Shown: positions 7,103-16,399, numbered from the stretch's first letter. The stretch is 64,000 nucleotides of DNA from Actinophytocola sp035634895 (GCF_035634895.1 NZ_DASQCC010000243.1:1-64000), one strand, 5' to 3'. The notes: a model not told the origin generated them from the letters alone. Program-made: numbers and translations.

Positions 7103-8770
7103 GTGACCACCACCACGGCCCGCAAGACCATCGCCCGTAACCACACCCGCCGCATCGCCACTGTCCGCGCTGCCATCAAGCGCGCCACGGTCTCGACGCT
7201 GGACAACGGGTTCTCGGGCGTCGAGGTCGCCGACCCGCAGGCTGTCATCACCGAGTGGCAGGGCCACGCGTTCTCGCGTCTCACCGAGGACGTGCCCGGT
7301 GAGAAGTGGACCGTGCACGTGCACGACAACCGCTGGTACACCCTGTACGCCGCCCCGGCCGAGCAGCCCGCCGCCCCGGCCGCCGAGGTCGTCGAGCGCC
7401 AGCCCGCCAGCGACGACGACATCCTGGAGCACGTCGCCGGGTACCTGTCCATCGTCGCCTGCGACACCCTTACCGGCGCACTGCCCGCCGACGTCGACCA
7501 CGTCATGTACCTCGACACCCCCGACGCCGACGCCGCCGACGAACTGCTGGCCGCCGGGCTCGTCGAGCTAGTCGACGGCCGCCACATGCTGACCCGCCTT
7601 GGCCAGCGCCTGCACGCCGAGCTGGTCGACCCGTCGTGGGCCGCCTGGACGTACGCCGACGAGCAGCCCGCCCCGGCCGCAGCCGAGGTCGTCGAGATCG
7701 CCCCGGCCGAGCCGGTCAACCCGCACGCTGACGGGCTCGCGCGCCTCCCGCTGACCGGACGCGTCCCGGTCAACGCCCGAGGCATCCCGACCATCACCGA
7801 CCCAGACCTGATCCTCGTGCGCTTCGACGACGAGAAGCCCGACGACTTCGGCCGCCGCCAGTTCATGGCCTACTGGCTGGACAACAACGTCGGCCCGCGC
7901 TGCGACGAGATCGGCACGCGCGGGCAGGTGTTCCACTCCGAGATCGCCAAGTGGCTCGACCGGGAGACCCGCCGGGGCAAGACCGTCGCCGACCTCGAGA
8001 CCGGCGCGATCCTCGCTGCGCCCACGCCCGACCCCGACCCCGAGCCCCGGCAGCAGCCGCAGCTACAGCACCAGGCCGCCGACATCAGCCGCCCGGCCAG
8101 TGACACCGACCCGGCGGAGATCGCCCGCACACTGACCCCGACCATGTGCGACGTCATGAGCGACATCGACGCGGCAGGTTACGTAGTGGGCCGCCGCGAC
8201 ACCCTCCGCGCGCTCGGCCGTCGAGGACTGTGCGGGCATCCGCGCTACGACTTCGCCGAAGTCACAGACCTCGGCCGCGCCGTGAACGCCGTGCTCAAGC
8301 AGCCCTCGCCGATGCGTCAGCAGCCGCAGCAGCAGACCGCGGACGAGCAGCCCCAGCAGATCATCGTGCGCCAGCCCGAGGAGCCCCCGCACGTCCGGGT
8401 GCCATGCCCGGCCTGCGGCGAGACCACCGACACCGCACGCCAGCAGGACGGCTCCCTAACGTTCGTGTGCCACCGCAACCCCCACCGGCACCCGCAGTGG
8501 TGCAACGCGGGCGGCAAGCCGGTCGACGTCGTCACCGCGCCGACCCCGCACGAGCAGTACCAGCTGGCCTACGGCTACGCGCTCGCCGTGCTGCACCTGT
8601 CCGGCACCCAGGGTGTCCGCTACGGGATCGACACCGAGGCCGACGTGCAGTCGTTCGCCGCCGCGTACGAGGCGTTCTACGTCGCCAACCCGTACAGCAC
8701 CCAGGAAGTGTCTAGCGCGTTCGGGGAGTGGCGCACCACCGGCAACATCATCGATCTCGACGTGGCCTGA
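7103..8770 (+). CDS. large multidomain hypothetical protein with zinc finger
   Basis: A 555-residue protein starting at GTG behind AAAGGA. Folded blocks are separated by Ala/Pro/Glu and Gln/Pro low-complexity linkers, near residues 85-105, 200-215, 320-345 and 405-430. Two blocks look like winged helices (about 110-190 and 350-400). Near residues 435-475 there is a zinc-finger-like CPAC, then C and C/H residues. The repeated linker PAAAEVVE occurs twice. No enzymatic motif is seen; it heads the 7103-10032 operon. Function unknown. Confidence 0.7.
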   Translation: MTTTTARKTIARNHTRRIATVRAAIKRATVSTLDNGFSGVEVADPQAVITEWQGHAFSRLTEDVPGEKWTVHVHDNRWYTLYAAPAEQPAAPAAEVVERQPASDDDILEHVAGYLSIVACDTLTGALPADVDHVMYLDTPDADAADELLAAGLVELVDGRHMLTRLGQRLHAELVDPSWAAWTYADEQPAPAAAEVVEIAPAEPVNPHADGLARLPLTGRVPVNARGIPTITDPDLILVRFDDEKPDDFGRRQFMAYWLDNNVGPRCDEIGTRGQVFHSEIAKWLDRETRRGKTVADLETGAILAAPTPDPDPEPRQQPQLQHQAADISRPASDTDPAEIARTLTPTMCDVMSDIDAAGYVVGRRDTLRALGRRGLCGHPRYDFAEVTDLGRAVNAVLKQPSPMRQQPQQQTADEQPQQIIVRQPEEPPHVRVPCPACGETTDTARQQDGSLTFVCHRNPHRHPQWCNAGGKPVDVVTAPTPHEQYQLAYGYALAVLHLSGTQGVRYGIDTEADVQSFAAAYEAFYVANPYSTQEVSSAFGEWRTTGNIIDLDVA

Positions 8771-9039
8771 TGAACGAGCCACACGGGACGCCCGTCCGGT
8801 CGGCGGTCTCCTACGCGGAGCCCCGGCCGGACGGCCTGCCCGCCCCCGACCCGACCCGCGTCGAGCCGTACACGTGCATCCCGCGCGCCGTGCTCGCCAA
8901 GGACTACGCCGCGACCGCTGAGCGGGCCGCACGCGACCGCAACCAGCTCACGGCAGGGACCGTCGTCGGGCTGCTCCACAACGCCGCTCTGCGGGCCACA
9001 GAGCCAAAGATCCCCCACCAGGAAAGGAAAAGCGCGTGA
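8770..9039 (+). CDS. hypothetical protein
   Basis: An 89-residue protein whose ATG overlaps the previous TGA by one base (TGATG). Pro-rich first half, helical second half. No family is recognised. Confidence 0.6.
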   Translation: MNEPHGTPVRSAVSYAEPRPDGLPAPDPTRVEPYTCIPRAVLAKDYAATAERAARDRNQLTAGTVVGLLHNAALRATEPKIPHQERKSA

Positions 9040-9458
9040 CCGTGCCACCCGTGCGCCAGCTCGCGCACCGCGCCGCGAGCGTCGCCGTCGAACTCGCCGC
9101 GCTCGACGACACCTTGCCGCGGCTCGAACAGCTCACCGTGTCCCACAGCGACCGCGTCACCGGCTGGGTCGAGACCAGCTACACCCTGCGCGCGGTGCTC
9201 GGCGTCGCCGTGTGGGCTGAGCGGTTCGGGCGCGCGTTCGTCCTCGCGTCCGGTGCGTCTGCGCTGCGCGAGGCGTACGCCACCGTCCCGCTCTCCGGCG
9301 AGTTCGACTTGCAGGTGTTCGCCCCGCTGCCGCTCGACCTCTACCGGCAGGTGTGCCAGCTGCTCGACGCGCCGGTGCACGGGCCTGCGGTGCGCGAGTT
9401 CCCCGCCGGCCACGTGGTCGACGCGCTCGGGCACCTCCCGCGGGCGGTGGTCGCGTGA
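9036..9458 (+). CDS. helical hypothetical protein
   Basis: A 140-residue, mainly helical protein with a GTG overlapping the previous stop and AGGAAAGGAAAA just upstream. No Cys clusters or catalytic motifs. Part of the coupled operon 7103-10032. Confidence 0.65.
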   Translation: MTVPPVRQLAHRAASVAVELAALDDTLPRLEQLTVSHSDRVTGWVETSYTLRAVLGVAVWAERFGRAFVLASGASALREAYATVPLSGEFDLQVFAPLPLDLYRQVCQLLDAPVHGPAVREFPAGHVVDALGHLPRAVVA

Positions 9459-9610
9459 TCGCGCTGGTCGTGGCCCTGGTCGCAGTCGTGGCGTTCGTGG
9501 CCGGGCTGGTCGTGGGGGCCTGGCGGTACGGGCAGCAGGTAGCCGATCGGTTGATGCAACGCGAGTACGCCCGCCCGCGAACCACCCAGCACGAGGAGAA
9601 CGACAGGTGA
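9455..9610 (+). CDS. small single-span membrane protein
   Basis: A 51-residue protein with an N-terminal hydrophobic span (MIALVVALVAVVAF...) and a charged C-terminal tail, coupled by GTGA on both sides. Function unknown. Confidence 0.6.
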   Translation: MIALVVALVAVVAFVAGLVVGAWRYGQQVADRLMQREYARPRTTQHEENDR

Positions 9611-10032
9611 GAGCGATGCAGCGGAACCGGTGGGCGTCGATCGCGGCGCGCATGCTCGTCGCTGACGCGCTCGGCGACCAGGAATGCGTCGACCAGCTGC
9701 TGGTCGAGCTGATCGACGAGAACGCAGCCCGGCCGTACGTGCTGGTCTCGGCGGCGCGGGTGTGGTGTGCGATGGCGGTGCAGGCCGGGCAGGTGTTCAC
9801 CGGCGGCCACGACCAGGTGAAGTTCGAGCCGTTCACCCCGGATGGCAGCGACCCCGGCAGTGAGGCTCGCTGGGCGGGCGCGCTCGTCACTGCGCACGCT
9901 CGCGGGGACGATTTGACGTTCGAAGCGCTGTGGGCCGACTTGGACGACACGCGGAGTATGCACGTGCATCTGCTTGCGCTGCTCGATCTCGCCGGTTCCC
10001 TAGTGGCACAAGGCATGTGCGTTCAGAGCTGA
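9607..10032 (+). CDS. hypothetical protein
   Basis: A 141-residue, mostly helical protein starting at a GTG that overlaps the previous stop; a second in-frame ATG follows three codons later. Last gene of its operon, followed by two strong hairpins. No family is recognised. Confidence 0.65.
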   Translation: MRAMQRNRWASIAARMLVADALGDQECVDQLLVELIDENAARPYVLVSAARVWCAMAVQAGQVFTGGHDQVKFEPFTPDGSDPGSEARWAGALVTAHARGDDLTFEALWADLDDTRSMHVHLLALLDLAGSLVAQGMCVQS

Positions 10033-10156
10033 CGGTCACTCCGAGTGTCGGCACTCGGCAGGGACTGGCATACTTGCCTCGCGTGTCCAGGAGATCCACT
10101 CTCCTGTTTCGCGGGTGTAGATGCTGAGCAGCTTCGTGGTGGGAGCGCCAGCGCCG

Positions 10157-10250
10157 GGTGGGCGGTCCCAGGCTTCGGCCGGTCGACCGCCCACCTACAC
10201 GAACAGAACAGCGAACGGCCCCCGGCGCAGTCCTCGCGCCGGGGGCCGTT
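10157..10250. terminator. two tandem hairpins between convergent operons
   Basis: An 11-bp stem GGTGGGCGGTC/GACCGCCCACC (10157-10195), and then a 15-bp perfect stem with a 7-base loop, 10214-10250, flanked by AA on the left and TT on the right. The second is a bidirectional terminator for the operon ending at 10032 and the DUF397 gene ending at 10266. I see no gene between 10033 and 10265. Confidence 0.75.
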
Positions 10251-10265
10251 TTCGTTGGGGTCGGC

Positions 10266-10463
10266 TCAGACTAGGTCAGCGTTGCCCTCCTTGACGTACC
10301 CCATGAACGTTGCCCACGCGGGCCGGGGCACCGGCACATCACCGTAGGTCCGGTTCATCGTGGTCCGCACCGATTGCAGGTCGCGGCGCACCTCCACGCA
10401 CGAGCTGTTCGTGCCGCTGAAGCTCGACTTCCTGTAGTCGGACTCGTCGGATACCGTCGTCAT
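10266..10463 (-). CDS. DUF397-domain protein
   Basis: A 65-residue DUF397 protein, recognised by the YRKSSFSGTNSSCVEV block near its start. DUF397 proteins are small actinobacterial partners of XRE regulators, and the upstream gene is such a regulator, overlapping by ATGA. Pairs like this can act as regulator modules, and some have been proposed to be toxin-antitoxin-like; that role is not shown here. Confidence 0.85.
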   Translation of the reverse strand: MTTVSDESDYRKSSFSGTNSSCVEVRRDLQSVRTTMNRTYGDVPVPRPAWATFMGYVKEGNADLV

Positions 10464-11341
10464 CGGATCGTCTCCTCGATCTGCTCTGCTTCGCGGGCGA
10501 TGAGCGTGAGCGTGTCGGCCTTGCTCATCGCTTCGCGGAGCACCTTCTGGACCGCCGCTTGGTACGGGGCCACATCTTCCGGCTGGTCGAAGAACAGGCC
10601 GGTGTCGCGGATCTCGATGTGCACCACCGGTGTGCGGTCGTCGAACTCGTCCAGGACAAAGGCCGTCTCCAGGCCGGGGTGCCAGTCGAGCCCCTTCGGC
10701 ACGACTCGCAGTTCTACGTTCGGCTTCTTGCCGATCGTGAGCAGGTGACGCAGCTGGCGGGCCATGACCTCGGGGCCGCCGATGCGTTCCTCCAGTGCGG
10801 CCTGGTGGATCACCGCGAGGATCTTCGCGGGCTTGTCCGGCCGCGAGATCGCGTGTTGCCGGCCGATCCGTACCGCCACACGCGTGTCGATCTGGTGGTC
10901 GGGTACCTCGGCGCGGACCATGATCGCTCGCGCGTACTCCTCGGTCTGCAACAGGCCGGGGATCAGGAACTGCGCCACGTCGATGATGCGTGTGGCGGTC
11001 TGCTCGAACCGCAGCATGGTCGACAGCTGGCGTTGCTGCTCGGGCAGCGACAGCGCGACCCACGGCGAACTCTCGGTGCCGCGCGCCAGGCCCATCAGTG
11101 TCTCGCGGGTCCGCTCGGAGATGGTGAGTCCGCGGCCGACGTAGTAGTCCAGCAGGCGGGTGACTACTTCCGGGCTGGCGAGCCGGCGCCCGTTTTCGTA
11201 GCGAGACAGTGCGCCAGGCGACAGGTTCAGCGCGAGCGCGACCTCGCGGACCGTCGGCGAACCTGGGGTGTCCTTTCGGGCCTTGCGCAGGCCCTCACCC
11301 AGGTTGACGCCGCGCCCTGTTGGGCTGCTGCTGGCAGGCAT
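10460..11341 (-). CDS. XRE-family regulator with DUF5753 domain
   Basis: A 293-residue regulator. An N-terminal helix-turn-helix (about residues 12-70, with ALSRYENGRR) is followed by a DUF5753 domain (about 95-285, including FLIPGLLQTEEYAR and LRVVPKGLDWHPG). The ATG at 11341 fits the family start; longer in-frame starts run into the promoter region. It is translationally coupled to the DUF397 gene and divergent from the gene at 11487, which it may control. Confidence 0.9.
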   Translation of the reverse strand: MPASSSPTGRGVNLGEGLRKARKDTPGSPTVREVALALNLSPGALSRYENGRRLASPEVVTRLLDYYVGRGLTISERTRETLMGLARGTESSPWVALSLPEQQRQLSTMLRFEQTATRIIDVAQFLIPGLLQTEEYARAIMVRAEVPDHQIDTRVAVRIGRQHAISRPDKPAKILAVIHQAALEERIGGPEVMARQLRHLLTIGKKPNVELRVVPKGLDWHPGLETAFVLDEFDDRTPVVHIEIRDTGLFFDQPEDVAPYQAAVQKVLREAMSKADTLTLIAREAEQIEETIR

Positions 11342-11486
11342 GACCGAGAGGCTACACGCCACCGTGCGTAATAAATGGCTCCCACGGCCGTGCCCTTGCG
11401 TGATCTGTTGCCACGTGTTTCCATAGGGTGGCAACAGCCGGCAACACGGTCGCAGGACACGTCGCTAGAAGGACGGGAACAAGCAT

Positions 11487-11717
11487 ATGTCGGGCGCGCT
11501 GGAAGCTGATAGCCGCATCCGGTGGCGCGTCATGTGCATGACACCGCTCGGTGTGCCCGCCGAGATCGGCATCGGCATCGAGGGCAACCGAGTGGTGACG
11601 ATCGTTCCCGCGCCTGGCGACGGGATGTACTACACCGCCGAGCAGTCCGCGAGGGCAAGGGCCGCCTACGAGGCGGCTGAGCAGATCATCGCGGCCTGCG
11701 AGGAGCCATCGGCATGA
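11487..11717 (+). CDS. small hypothetical protein
   Basis: A 76-residue protein with ATG start, divergent from the XRE regulator. A beta-rich first half is followed by an Ala/Glu-rich helix. Function unknown; the arrangement suggests it is controlled by the neighbouring regulator. Confidence 0.6.
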   Translation: MSGALEADSRIRWRVMCMTPLGVPAEIGIGIEGNRVVTIVPAPGDGMYYTAEQSARARAAYEAAEQIIAACEEPSA

Positions 11718-11870
11718 GTTCCGTCGAGACCTCCCACCACGAACACCCTGCGGGCGGGGACGCGAAAGTGCCCCCACGCTCCTCGCCCGTGGGGCTCCAG
11801 CATCACACCCGCCCCCACGAGAACCCGCGACGCTCCCACCACAGCAGCGCCAGCGGTGAAGGCAGCTCTG

Positions 11871-12242
11871 ATGATCACTCCAGGACAGGCAGTCCAGACA
11901 TATCCGCAGCTCGCACGGCTGTTCGAGATGCGCTCCACCCCGCCCGCATGGCATTTCACCCAGACGCTCGGCCCGGACGGCGAGGTGCACGCCGTGGTCG
12001 GCGTCCGGGTCTGGTCTGATGGCTATGCGGACTCGATGGGCATACTCGGCCAAGAGGACGTGCAAGCCCTTCGGGTGAACCCGAACGGCGAGAAGGTGTG
12101 GAAGTCCACCGACACGCTCGCCGTGGTGCTCGACGAGCTTGCCGCCCTGCCGGCCCCCGGCCAGCAGAACGCACCGCACCTGGCCATCGCGGGCAGCGTG
12201 CACGAGTTGCACCACCTGCGCGGCTTGCCCCGCGCGCAGTAA
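11871..12242 (+). CDS. hypothetical protein
   Basis: A 123-residue protein. The ATG is preferred over a GTG five codons upstream because a GTGAAGG ribosome site sits eight bases before it. No family is recognised. The 150 bases between the previous gene and this one can be read as a His/Ser/Pro-rich frame, which I do not trust. Confidence 0.6.
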   Translation: MITPGQAVQTYPQLARLFEMRSTPPAWHFTQTLGPDGEVHAVVGVRVWSDGYADSMGILGQEDVQALRVNPNGEKVWKSTDTLAVVLDELAALPAPGQQNAPHLAIAGSVHELHHLRGLPRAQ

Positions 12243-12253
12243 GGCGGCGGACG

Positions 12254-12358
12254 ATGACCGACAGCGCCGTTCTCCTGCTCGTCGTCGCCGCGCTCTGGCT
12301 GCTCGCGCAGGCCTGCGACATCGCCGCGTACCTGCCGAGCAGATACCCCATCACCTGA
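12254..12358 (+). CDS. 34-residue single-span membrane peptide
   Basis: A short frame (ATG to TGA) encoding a peptide with one hydrophobic segment (VLLLVVAALWLLAQAC), 11 bases after the previous gene. It is too short to assign but its composition is clearly membrane-type. An imperfect hairpin at 12388-12421 (CACGAGA..TCTCGTG) may end the unit. Confidence 0.45.
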   Translation: MTDSAVLLLVVAALWLLAQACDIAAYLPSRYPIT

Positions 12359-12611
12359 TCCCCTGGCCGGGGGTTGCCCCAGCAGGTCACGAGAGCCAGA
12401 AGCTAGCGGCTTCTCGTGAGTACCCCGGCCAGGGCCGGTCACCGCAGCCGCACTCCCCACGGCTCTGGTGGCCGCTCCCGCCGCCGACTGCTCTCCTTCT
12501 CGGACCGTCCTCGACGCGGTTCACGCTCACCCCAGCGAGCGCACGAGGTAGGAGGGCGGTCGGCGGCCCTTTGTCTGCTGTGCCAACCCTCCGACCAGGG
12601 CAGGAGCTGCC

Positions 12612-12926
12612 ATGTGCAACGACCCGACCATCCACACGCGAACGATTGTCACCTGCAACCAGCGCACCGAATTCGCGTTCGAGGCCACCCCGAACGCGCT
12701 CCAGCTCATCATCGGGCGTGGCGGGCAGGGTGACGGTCGTGGCGGGTCCAGCGTCCACCTGTACTTCTACGACGGGCTGATCGTGGTGCCTCGCCTGCGG
12801 GACGTGCTCGACATCGCCCAGCAGGCTATAGAAGGCATCGCCCAGCACCCCAGCCAGTCCCAGATGGTGCAGTGGTCTCAGTCGCGGCCCCACCCCGAGC
12901 CCCGACGACACCGCCGCGAGGAGTAG
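12612..12926 (+). CDS. hypothetical protein
   Basis: A 104-residue protein with ATG behind GGGCAGGAG. A beta-rich central region (VHLYFYDGLIVVP) precedes a short amphipathic helix and a basic tail. The 250 bases upstream (12359-12611) hold no convincing gene. Function unknown. Confidence 0.55.
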   Translation: MCNDPTIHTRTIVTCNQRTEFAFEATPNALQLIIGRGGQGDGRGGSSVHLYFYDGLIVVPRLRDVLDIAQQAIEGIAQHPSQSQMVQWSQSRPHPEPRRHRREE

Positions 12927-12973
12927 CCGCCCCAGCGAGCAGCCGTGGTGTCGACAGCGAAGGACTGGCGAGG

Positions 12974-13768
12974 GTGTCTGTTCCAGACAAGCACGAGGAA
13001 GCCGAGACGGTAGCGGCAATCGCGCAGGCCTTGACCGCGAGCGAGACTGCCGAGAAGTTGGAGCAGGCCCGCGCCGAGCTGACCAAGCTCCGGCGGGCCC
13101 TGTCCAAGAAGGTCGGCGTCGAGGACGAATTGGCCCACGTGAAGGTGACACTGTCCGAGGAGAGGCAGCGCGCGGACCTCAACGAGAAGCGAGCCGTCGA
13201 GGCGGAGACCAGAGTCGGCAAGCTGCGCAAGGCCCTCGTTGTCGCCAAGACCACTCACAACAGTGAGATCGAGTCGTTGCGAGCCGACTATACGAAAGCG
13301 CTGCGGGAGGCACGGCAGGACGCGCGGGCCACGGTCGTGGCCGCCGAGGAGAAGCACGCCCAGTACGTCCAGCGGCTGATCCGTGAGCACGCCGAGCTGA
13401 GGCATCGGGTTTCCGAGCGCCCACACGAGCCGCCCGGGCCTGCGCTGGCTGACAAGCCGCCTCCTGCCCTGCCACACCAGCCGGAACCCAAGCCTGTCAA
13501 GAGGTGGCAGGACTTGGCCCGCGAACTCAAGCCGGCCGAGGACGCCGACCCGTTCCACCTGCGGGTCTACAACATGATGACCCCGCTCCAGCAGGCCGCG
13601 ATGGCCGGGCTGGCGTGCGGAAAATCCGTGGCAGCGGTAGCGAACTGGCAGCAAGTCCACGTGCACACGATGGACCGCCACCTGATGACCATGTGCCGCT
13701 GGATGCGGGTGGACGGGGAAGGCGGGCTAGCCAAGGCGGCCAGAGACTTGTTCGGGATCAAGCCCTGA
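12974..13768 (+). CDS. coiled-coil protein with C-terminal helical domain
   Basis: A 264-residue protein. Residues about 5-160 form a long charged coiled coil (repeated Glu/Lys/Arg/Ala heptads), followed by a Pro-rich linker and a C-terminal helical domain (about 195-260) with an HTH-like alternation. The GTG at 12974 is preferred because AAGGA lies about eleven bases before it; a GTG at 12872 would overlap the previous gene and has no ribosome site. Function unknown. Confidence 0.65.
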   Translation: MSVPDKHEEAETVAAIAQALTASETAEKLEQARAELTKLRRALSKKVGVEDELAHVKVTLSEERQRADLNEKRAVEAETRVGKLRKALVVAKTTHNSEIESLRADYTKALREARQDARATVVAAEEKHAQYVQRLIREHAELRHRVSERPHEPPGPALADKPPPALPHQPEPKPVKRWQDLARELKPAEDADPFHLRVYNMMTPLQQAAMAGLACGKSVAAVANWQQVHVHTMDRHLMTMCRWMRVDGEGGLAKAARDLFGIKP

Positions 13769-13949
13769 ACCTGTTGTGCATCACCGAAAACGATGGAGAT
13801 CATGGGCGAGACCCCTCGCGATCGGGAGGTCAACTTCGTGGCGCTCGCGGCCGAGTCGGGCATTTCTGCACGGCACACAATCCGGACGGAGTGCAGGTGA
13901 TCGCGTCCGACCCCGGCTGCTTGGGCGGGCAGGTTCACAGTAGAGGGGG

Positions 13950-14408
13950 ATGTCTGTTAGGGCTGGTAGTCAGGGGTGGAAGGCGGGCGCCCTGCAGAAA
14001 CGAAACATGATCAGGTTCGACGTCATGAAGCACCCGGTCGACTGTCACCTTGCAGACCTCGCACGACACGACGCCCTGGGGGTAGTCACGTTGACGACCG
14101 ACGAAGGCCAGTCCTACGACTTACGGCAGCTGCGTCAAGGGATGCTCGCCGAGATCGACATGATCCAGATGTGGCTGTCCACACTGGGGCACAACTACAG
14201 TGCCGCGGCTGTGGACACTCGACATGTGCTCGAAGTGGCCGGCGACCTGAATGGAATGTTCGACTCGCTGGCTTCGGTGTGGCAGCAGGTGGGGAAGCAC
14301 ATGCGCGGCAAGGTGCCCCGCAAGCTTGTCGATCAGGCCGTGGCCCACTACGAGCAGGGGAACCCTGCGGGCCGGGAACGCGGTGACGATCCGGCAGCAG
14401 GGACCTGA
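13950..14408 (+). CDS. hypothetical protein
   Basis: A 152-residue protein starting at ATG directly behind AGAGGGGG. The mid-region looks helical, with a His/Lys/Arg-rich segment (KHMRGKVPRKL) near residue 125. It ends just before a convergent terminator. The gap before it (13769-13949) holds no gene I can support. Function unknown. Confidence 0.6.
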   Translation: MSVRAGSQGWKAGALQKRNMIRFDVMKHPVDCHLADLARHDALGVVTLTTDEGQSYDLRQLRQGMLAEIDMIQMWLSTLGHNYSAAAVDTRHVLEVAGDLNGMFDSLASVWQQVGKHMRGKVPRKLVDQAVAHYEQGNPAGRERGDDPAAGT

Positions 14409-14428
14409 CGGACGTCATCGCACGACGA

Positions 14429-14465
14429 GAACGGTCCCGTCCGGATGACATCGGCGGGACCGTTC
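14429..14465. terminator. bidirectional terminator
   Basis: An 11-bp perfect stem GAACGGTCCCG/CGGGACCGTTC with a 15-base loop, between the convergent genes ending at 14408 and 14472. Confidence 0.75.
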
Positions 14466-14471
14466 CCCGCG

Positions 14472-14774
14472 TCAGGGGGCGAGCATGTCCCCGGCGGCGC
14501 ACCCGACACAGGTCACGGTGGTGATCTTGTCCCGGCCATGCTCGATCACTTCCGTGTCCATGTACACCTCCCCGACCTCGAACACGTGCCCGCAGCCGCG
14601 CCCGCACCGCGCCCCGTTGTCTACGTCGGCCTGATCGATGGGCCACAACCCCGTCACGCTGGGGCAGTCCTCGGTGTGGCGTTGGTTCTCCGGCTCCGGC
14701 CAGCAGTCGGCCTTGCAGTAGAAGCACCACCGGTACCGCTCGTCCGTGGGGTCGAAGAACGGGATCGCGGTCAC
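14472..14774 (-). CDS. zinc-ribbon hypothetical protein
   Basis: A 100-residue protein with many Cys residues in zinc-ribbon spacing: CFYC, then C and HTEDC, and a second group CGRGCG with CVGC near the C-terminus. Last gene of a minus-strand operon in which successive genes overlap by four bases. Function unknown. Confidence 0.65.
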   Translation of the reverse strand: MTAIPFFDPTDERYRWCFYCKADCWPEPENQRHTEDCPSVTGLWPIDQADVDNGARCGRGCGHVFEVGEVYMDTEVIEHGRDKITTVTCVGCAAGDMLAP

Positions 14775-14992
14775 GTGGTGCCTGCCCGCGCCCGCAAGGC
14801 GTCCCCCATCAGCATGGACACCAGGTCCACTACGCGGTCTGTGTACCCGTCAGGCATCGCGCAGGGGTGGACGGCGACGCGGGCCAGCTCGACGTCGCCG
14901 ATCTGCGCAGTCACCAGCACCTCGTCGCTGTCCAGCGGGTCCGGATGCAGAGTCACCGTCAGCAGGTCTGGCTCCGGGTAGGACTCGGTCAC
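14771..14992 (-). CDS. small hypothetical protein
   Basis: A 73-residue protein with GTG start overlapping the stop of the gene above it, and its own stop overlapping the next start. Mixed beta/alpha composition, no motif. Function unknown. Confidence 0.6.
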   Translation of the reverse strand: MTESYPEPDLLTVTLHPDPLDSDEVLVTAQIGDVELARVAVHPCAMPDGYTDRVVDLVSMLMGDALRARAGTT

Positions 14993-15291
14993 GGCACCAC
15001 CATCCAGTCCTCGACGAGCAGGTCGGCCTGGCGCGGTGTCCACACCTGCACCCGCAGGCCCTGCACGATGTCGATGTGCGGGGCGTACTCGACCGCGCGG
15101 CCGACCAGCTCCGGCACCGCTTCCCCGAGCGGGCGACCGGCGGTGACGGTGATGGTGGATCCGGGCACCAGCACGAGCACCGGCGCGCCACCGGGGTCCG
15201 CCTGATAGGCCCGTGCCCAGTCCCGCACCCGCGCGTCCCGGCTCACCCGCAGGCCGCGGGTGAGCGCGTCGAGCGCACCGGCGAAGTTCAC
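14989..15291 (-). CDS. small hypothetical protein
   Basis: A 100-residue protein, GTG start, coupled on both sides. It contains a beta-rich stretch (APVLVLVPGSTITVT) and no Cys. Function unknown. Confidence 0.6.
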   Translation of the reverse strand: MNFAGALDALTRGLRVSRDARVRDWARAYQADPGGAPVLVLVPGSTITVTAGRPLGEAVPELVGRAVEYAPHIDIVQGLRVQVWTPRQADLLVEDWMVVP

Positions 15292-15788
15292 CGCGCTTCC
15301 TGGCAGCAGCGCCGCACCGACACGGCCTCGGCGACGTCGACCGGCGCAGCGGCTGCGTAGTCGACCGGGCCACGCTGCACCGCGAGATCCGGCATCGGGT
15401 ACAGGCACAGGCACTGCCCCTCGGGGCACTTGCAGTACGCCATGTCCTGCGACACGTGCATAGTGCCGGTCTCGTCGTCCACGAGCCGGTAGGTGCGGCC
15501 CCGGTCGATGGAGATCGCGCGGGGGTTACGCCGGTTCTGCCACATCGGCACCCCCGAGCGCTCGGACTGGTCTTCCCACTCGTCGGGGTCAGTGGTGAGC
15601 GGCGCCAGGTGCTCGAAGTTGAGCAGCCGCACCAGCTGCGCGACCGCGGCCTCTGCCGACCCGCCCGAGTGTCCGTACGAGGAGAACGCCGCGACGGTGG
15701 CAGTCACCGCCGCGGCATACGCCGGGTCTTCGTCGATCTGCCCGGACAGCGCGAGTTCGCGGCGCGCGTGGTCGACGAGCGTGGTCAC
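15288..15788 (-). CDS. hypothetical protein with phage-like Trp/Arg motif
   Basis: A 166-residue protein. The block PMWQNRRNPRAISIDRGRTYR (about residues 81-101) resembles a conserved block I associate with actinophage-encoded proteins of unknown function, and a Cys cluster (CKCPEGQCLC) follows. It overlaps both neighbours by four bases. Function unknown; assignment to a phage-type family is by resemblance only. Confidence 0.6.
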   Translation of the reverse strand: MTTLVDHARRELALSGQIDEDPAYAAAVTATVAAFSSYGHSGGSAEAAVAQLVRLLNFEHLAPLTTDPDEWEDQSERSGVPMWQNRRNPRAISIDRGRTYRLVDDETGTMHVSQDMAYCKCPEGQCLCLYPMPDLAVQRGPVDYAAAAPVDVAEAVSVRRCCQEAR

Positions 15789-16399
15789 GATCCGACCGTC
15801 CCGCAGTCGCCGCCGCTGCCCGTGTCGGCCGGACTCGAGGCCGCCGGGCCGGACCCGCAGTCATAGTCGGCAGTCACTGCCGGGGCCGGGTCGTCGAGAA
15901 TCGCCCTGGAGTTGCCGAACGCGATCACGTCCCCGCCCACGGTGCGGATCTCGTAGGACTCGTCGTCGTCCCGGCGCGACCGCGCACCACGGACGGCGTC
16001 CTCACGCGCGGCGAGACCGGCCAGGCCCGCGCCGCCGGTCAGGTTCCCGCCGGCGTACCCGCTGTCGCCCTGCTCGGTCTTGGGCACGATCTTCGAGTTC
16101 GGCGGCAGCACGACCAGCGCCCGCAGCTCGTTGTCACGCGGGTCCGACAGTGGCGTCACCTTCGGCTCGGCCGAGCGGTGGATACCGAACGCGGTCAGCG
16201 CCGTGGTGACTGCGGAGACCACGCCGGGGATGACCCCGAGCAGGCCGATGACGGCGTCGCCCTGCGCGGCCGAGAGCACGCCCCAGCCGACGAGCGCGAT
16301 CACGAGCGAGCCCGCGACCCCCAGCCACTTCGTGAGCTTGTCGGCGGCGTCCTTGATCGGGCGCGGCCGGTCGTCGATGTTGATGTCGGTCAGCCTCAT
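15785..16399 (-). CDS. two-span membrane protein, holin-like N-terminus
   Basis: A 204-residue protein. Two hydrophobic spans (about residues 26-46 and 50-72) separated by a short turn follow a charged N-terminus, and a long Gly/Asp/Ser-rich soluble tail ends the protein. The hairpin topology is holin-like, but the long tail is not. It sits in the coupled minus-strand operon. Function unknown. Confidence 0.6.
   Translation of the reverse strand: MRLTDINIDDRPRPIKDAADKLTKWLGVAGSLVIALVGWGVLSAAQGDAVIGLLGVIPGVVSAVTTALTAFGIHRSAEPKVTPLSDPRDNELRALVVLPPNSKIVPKTEQGDSGYAGGNLTGGAGLAGLAAREDAVRGARSRRDDDESYEIRTVGGDVIAFGNSRAILDDPAPAVTADYDCGSGPAASSPADTGSGGDCGTVGS

Noticed and set aside
11714..12019. His/Ser/Pro-rich frame starting in an ATGA overlap with the gene ending at 11717
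   Set aside because: It overlaps a better-supported gene (11871-12242) by about 150 bases and has no coding-like composition after residue 60.
13793..13900. 35-residue open frame between two genes
   Set aside because: No ribosome site and no recognisable composition.
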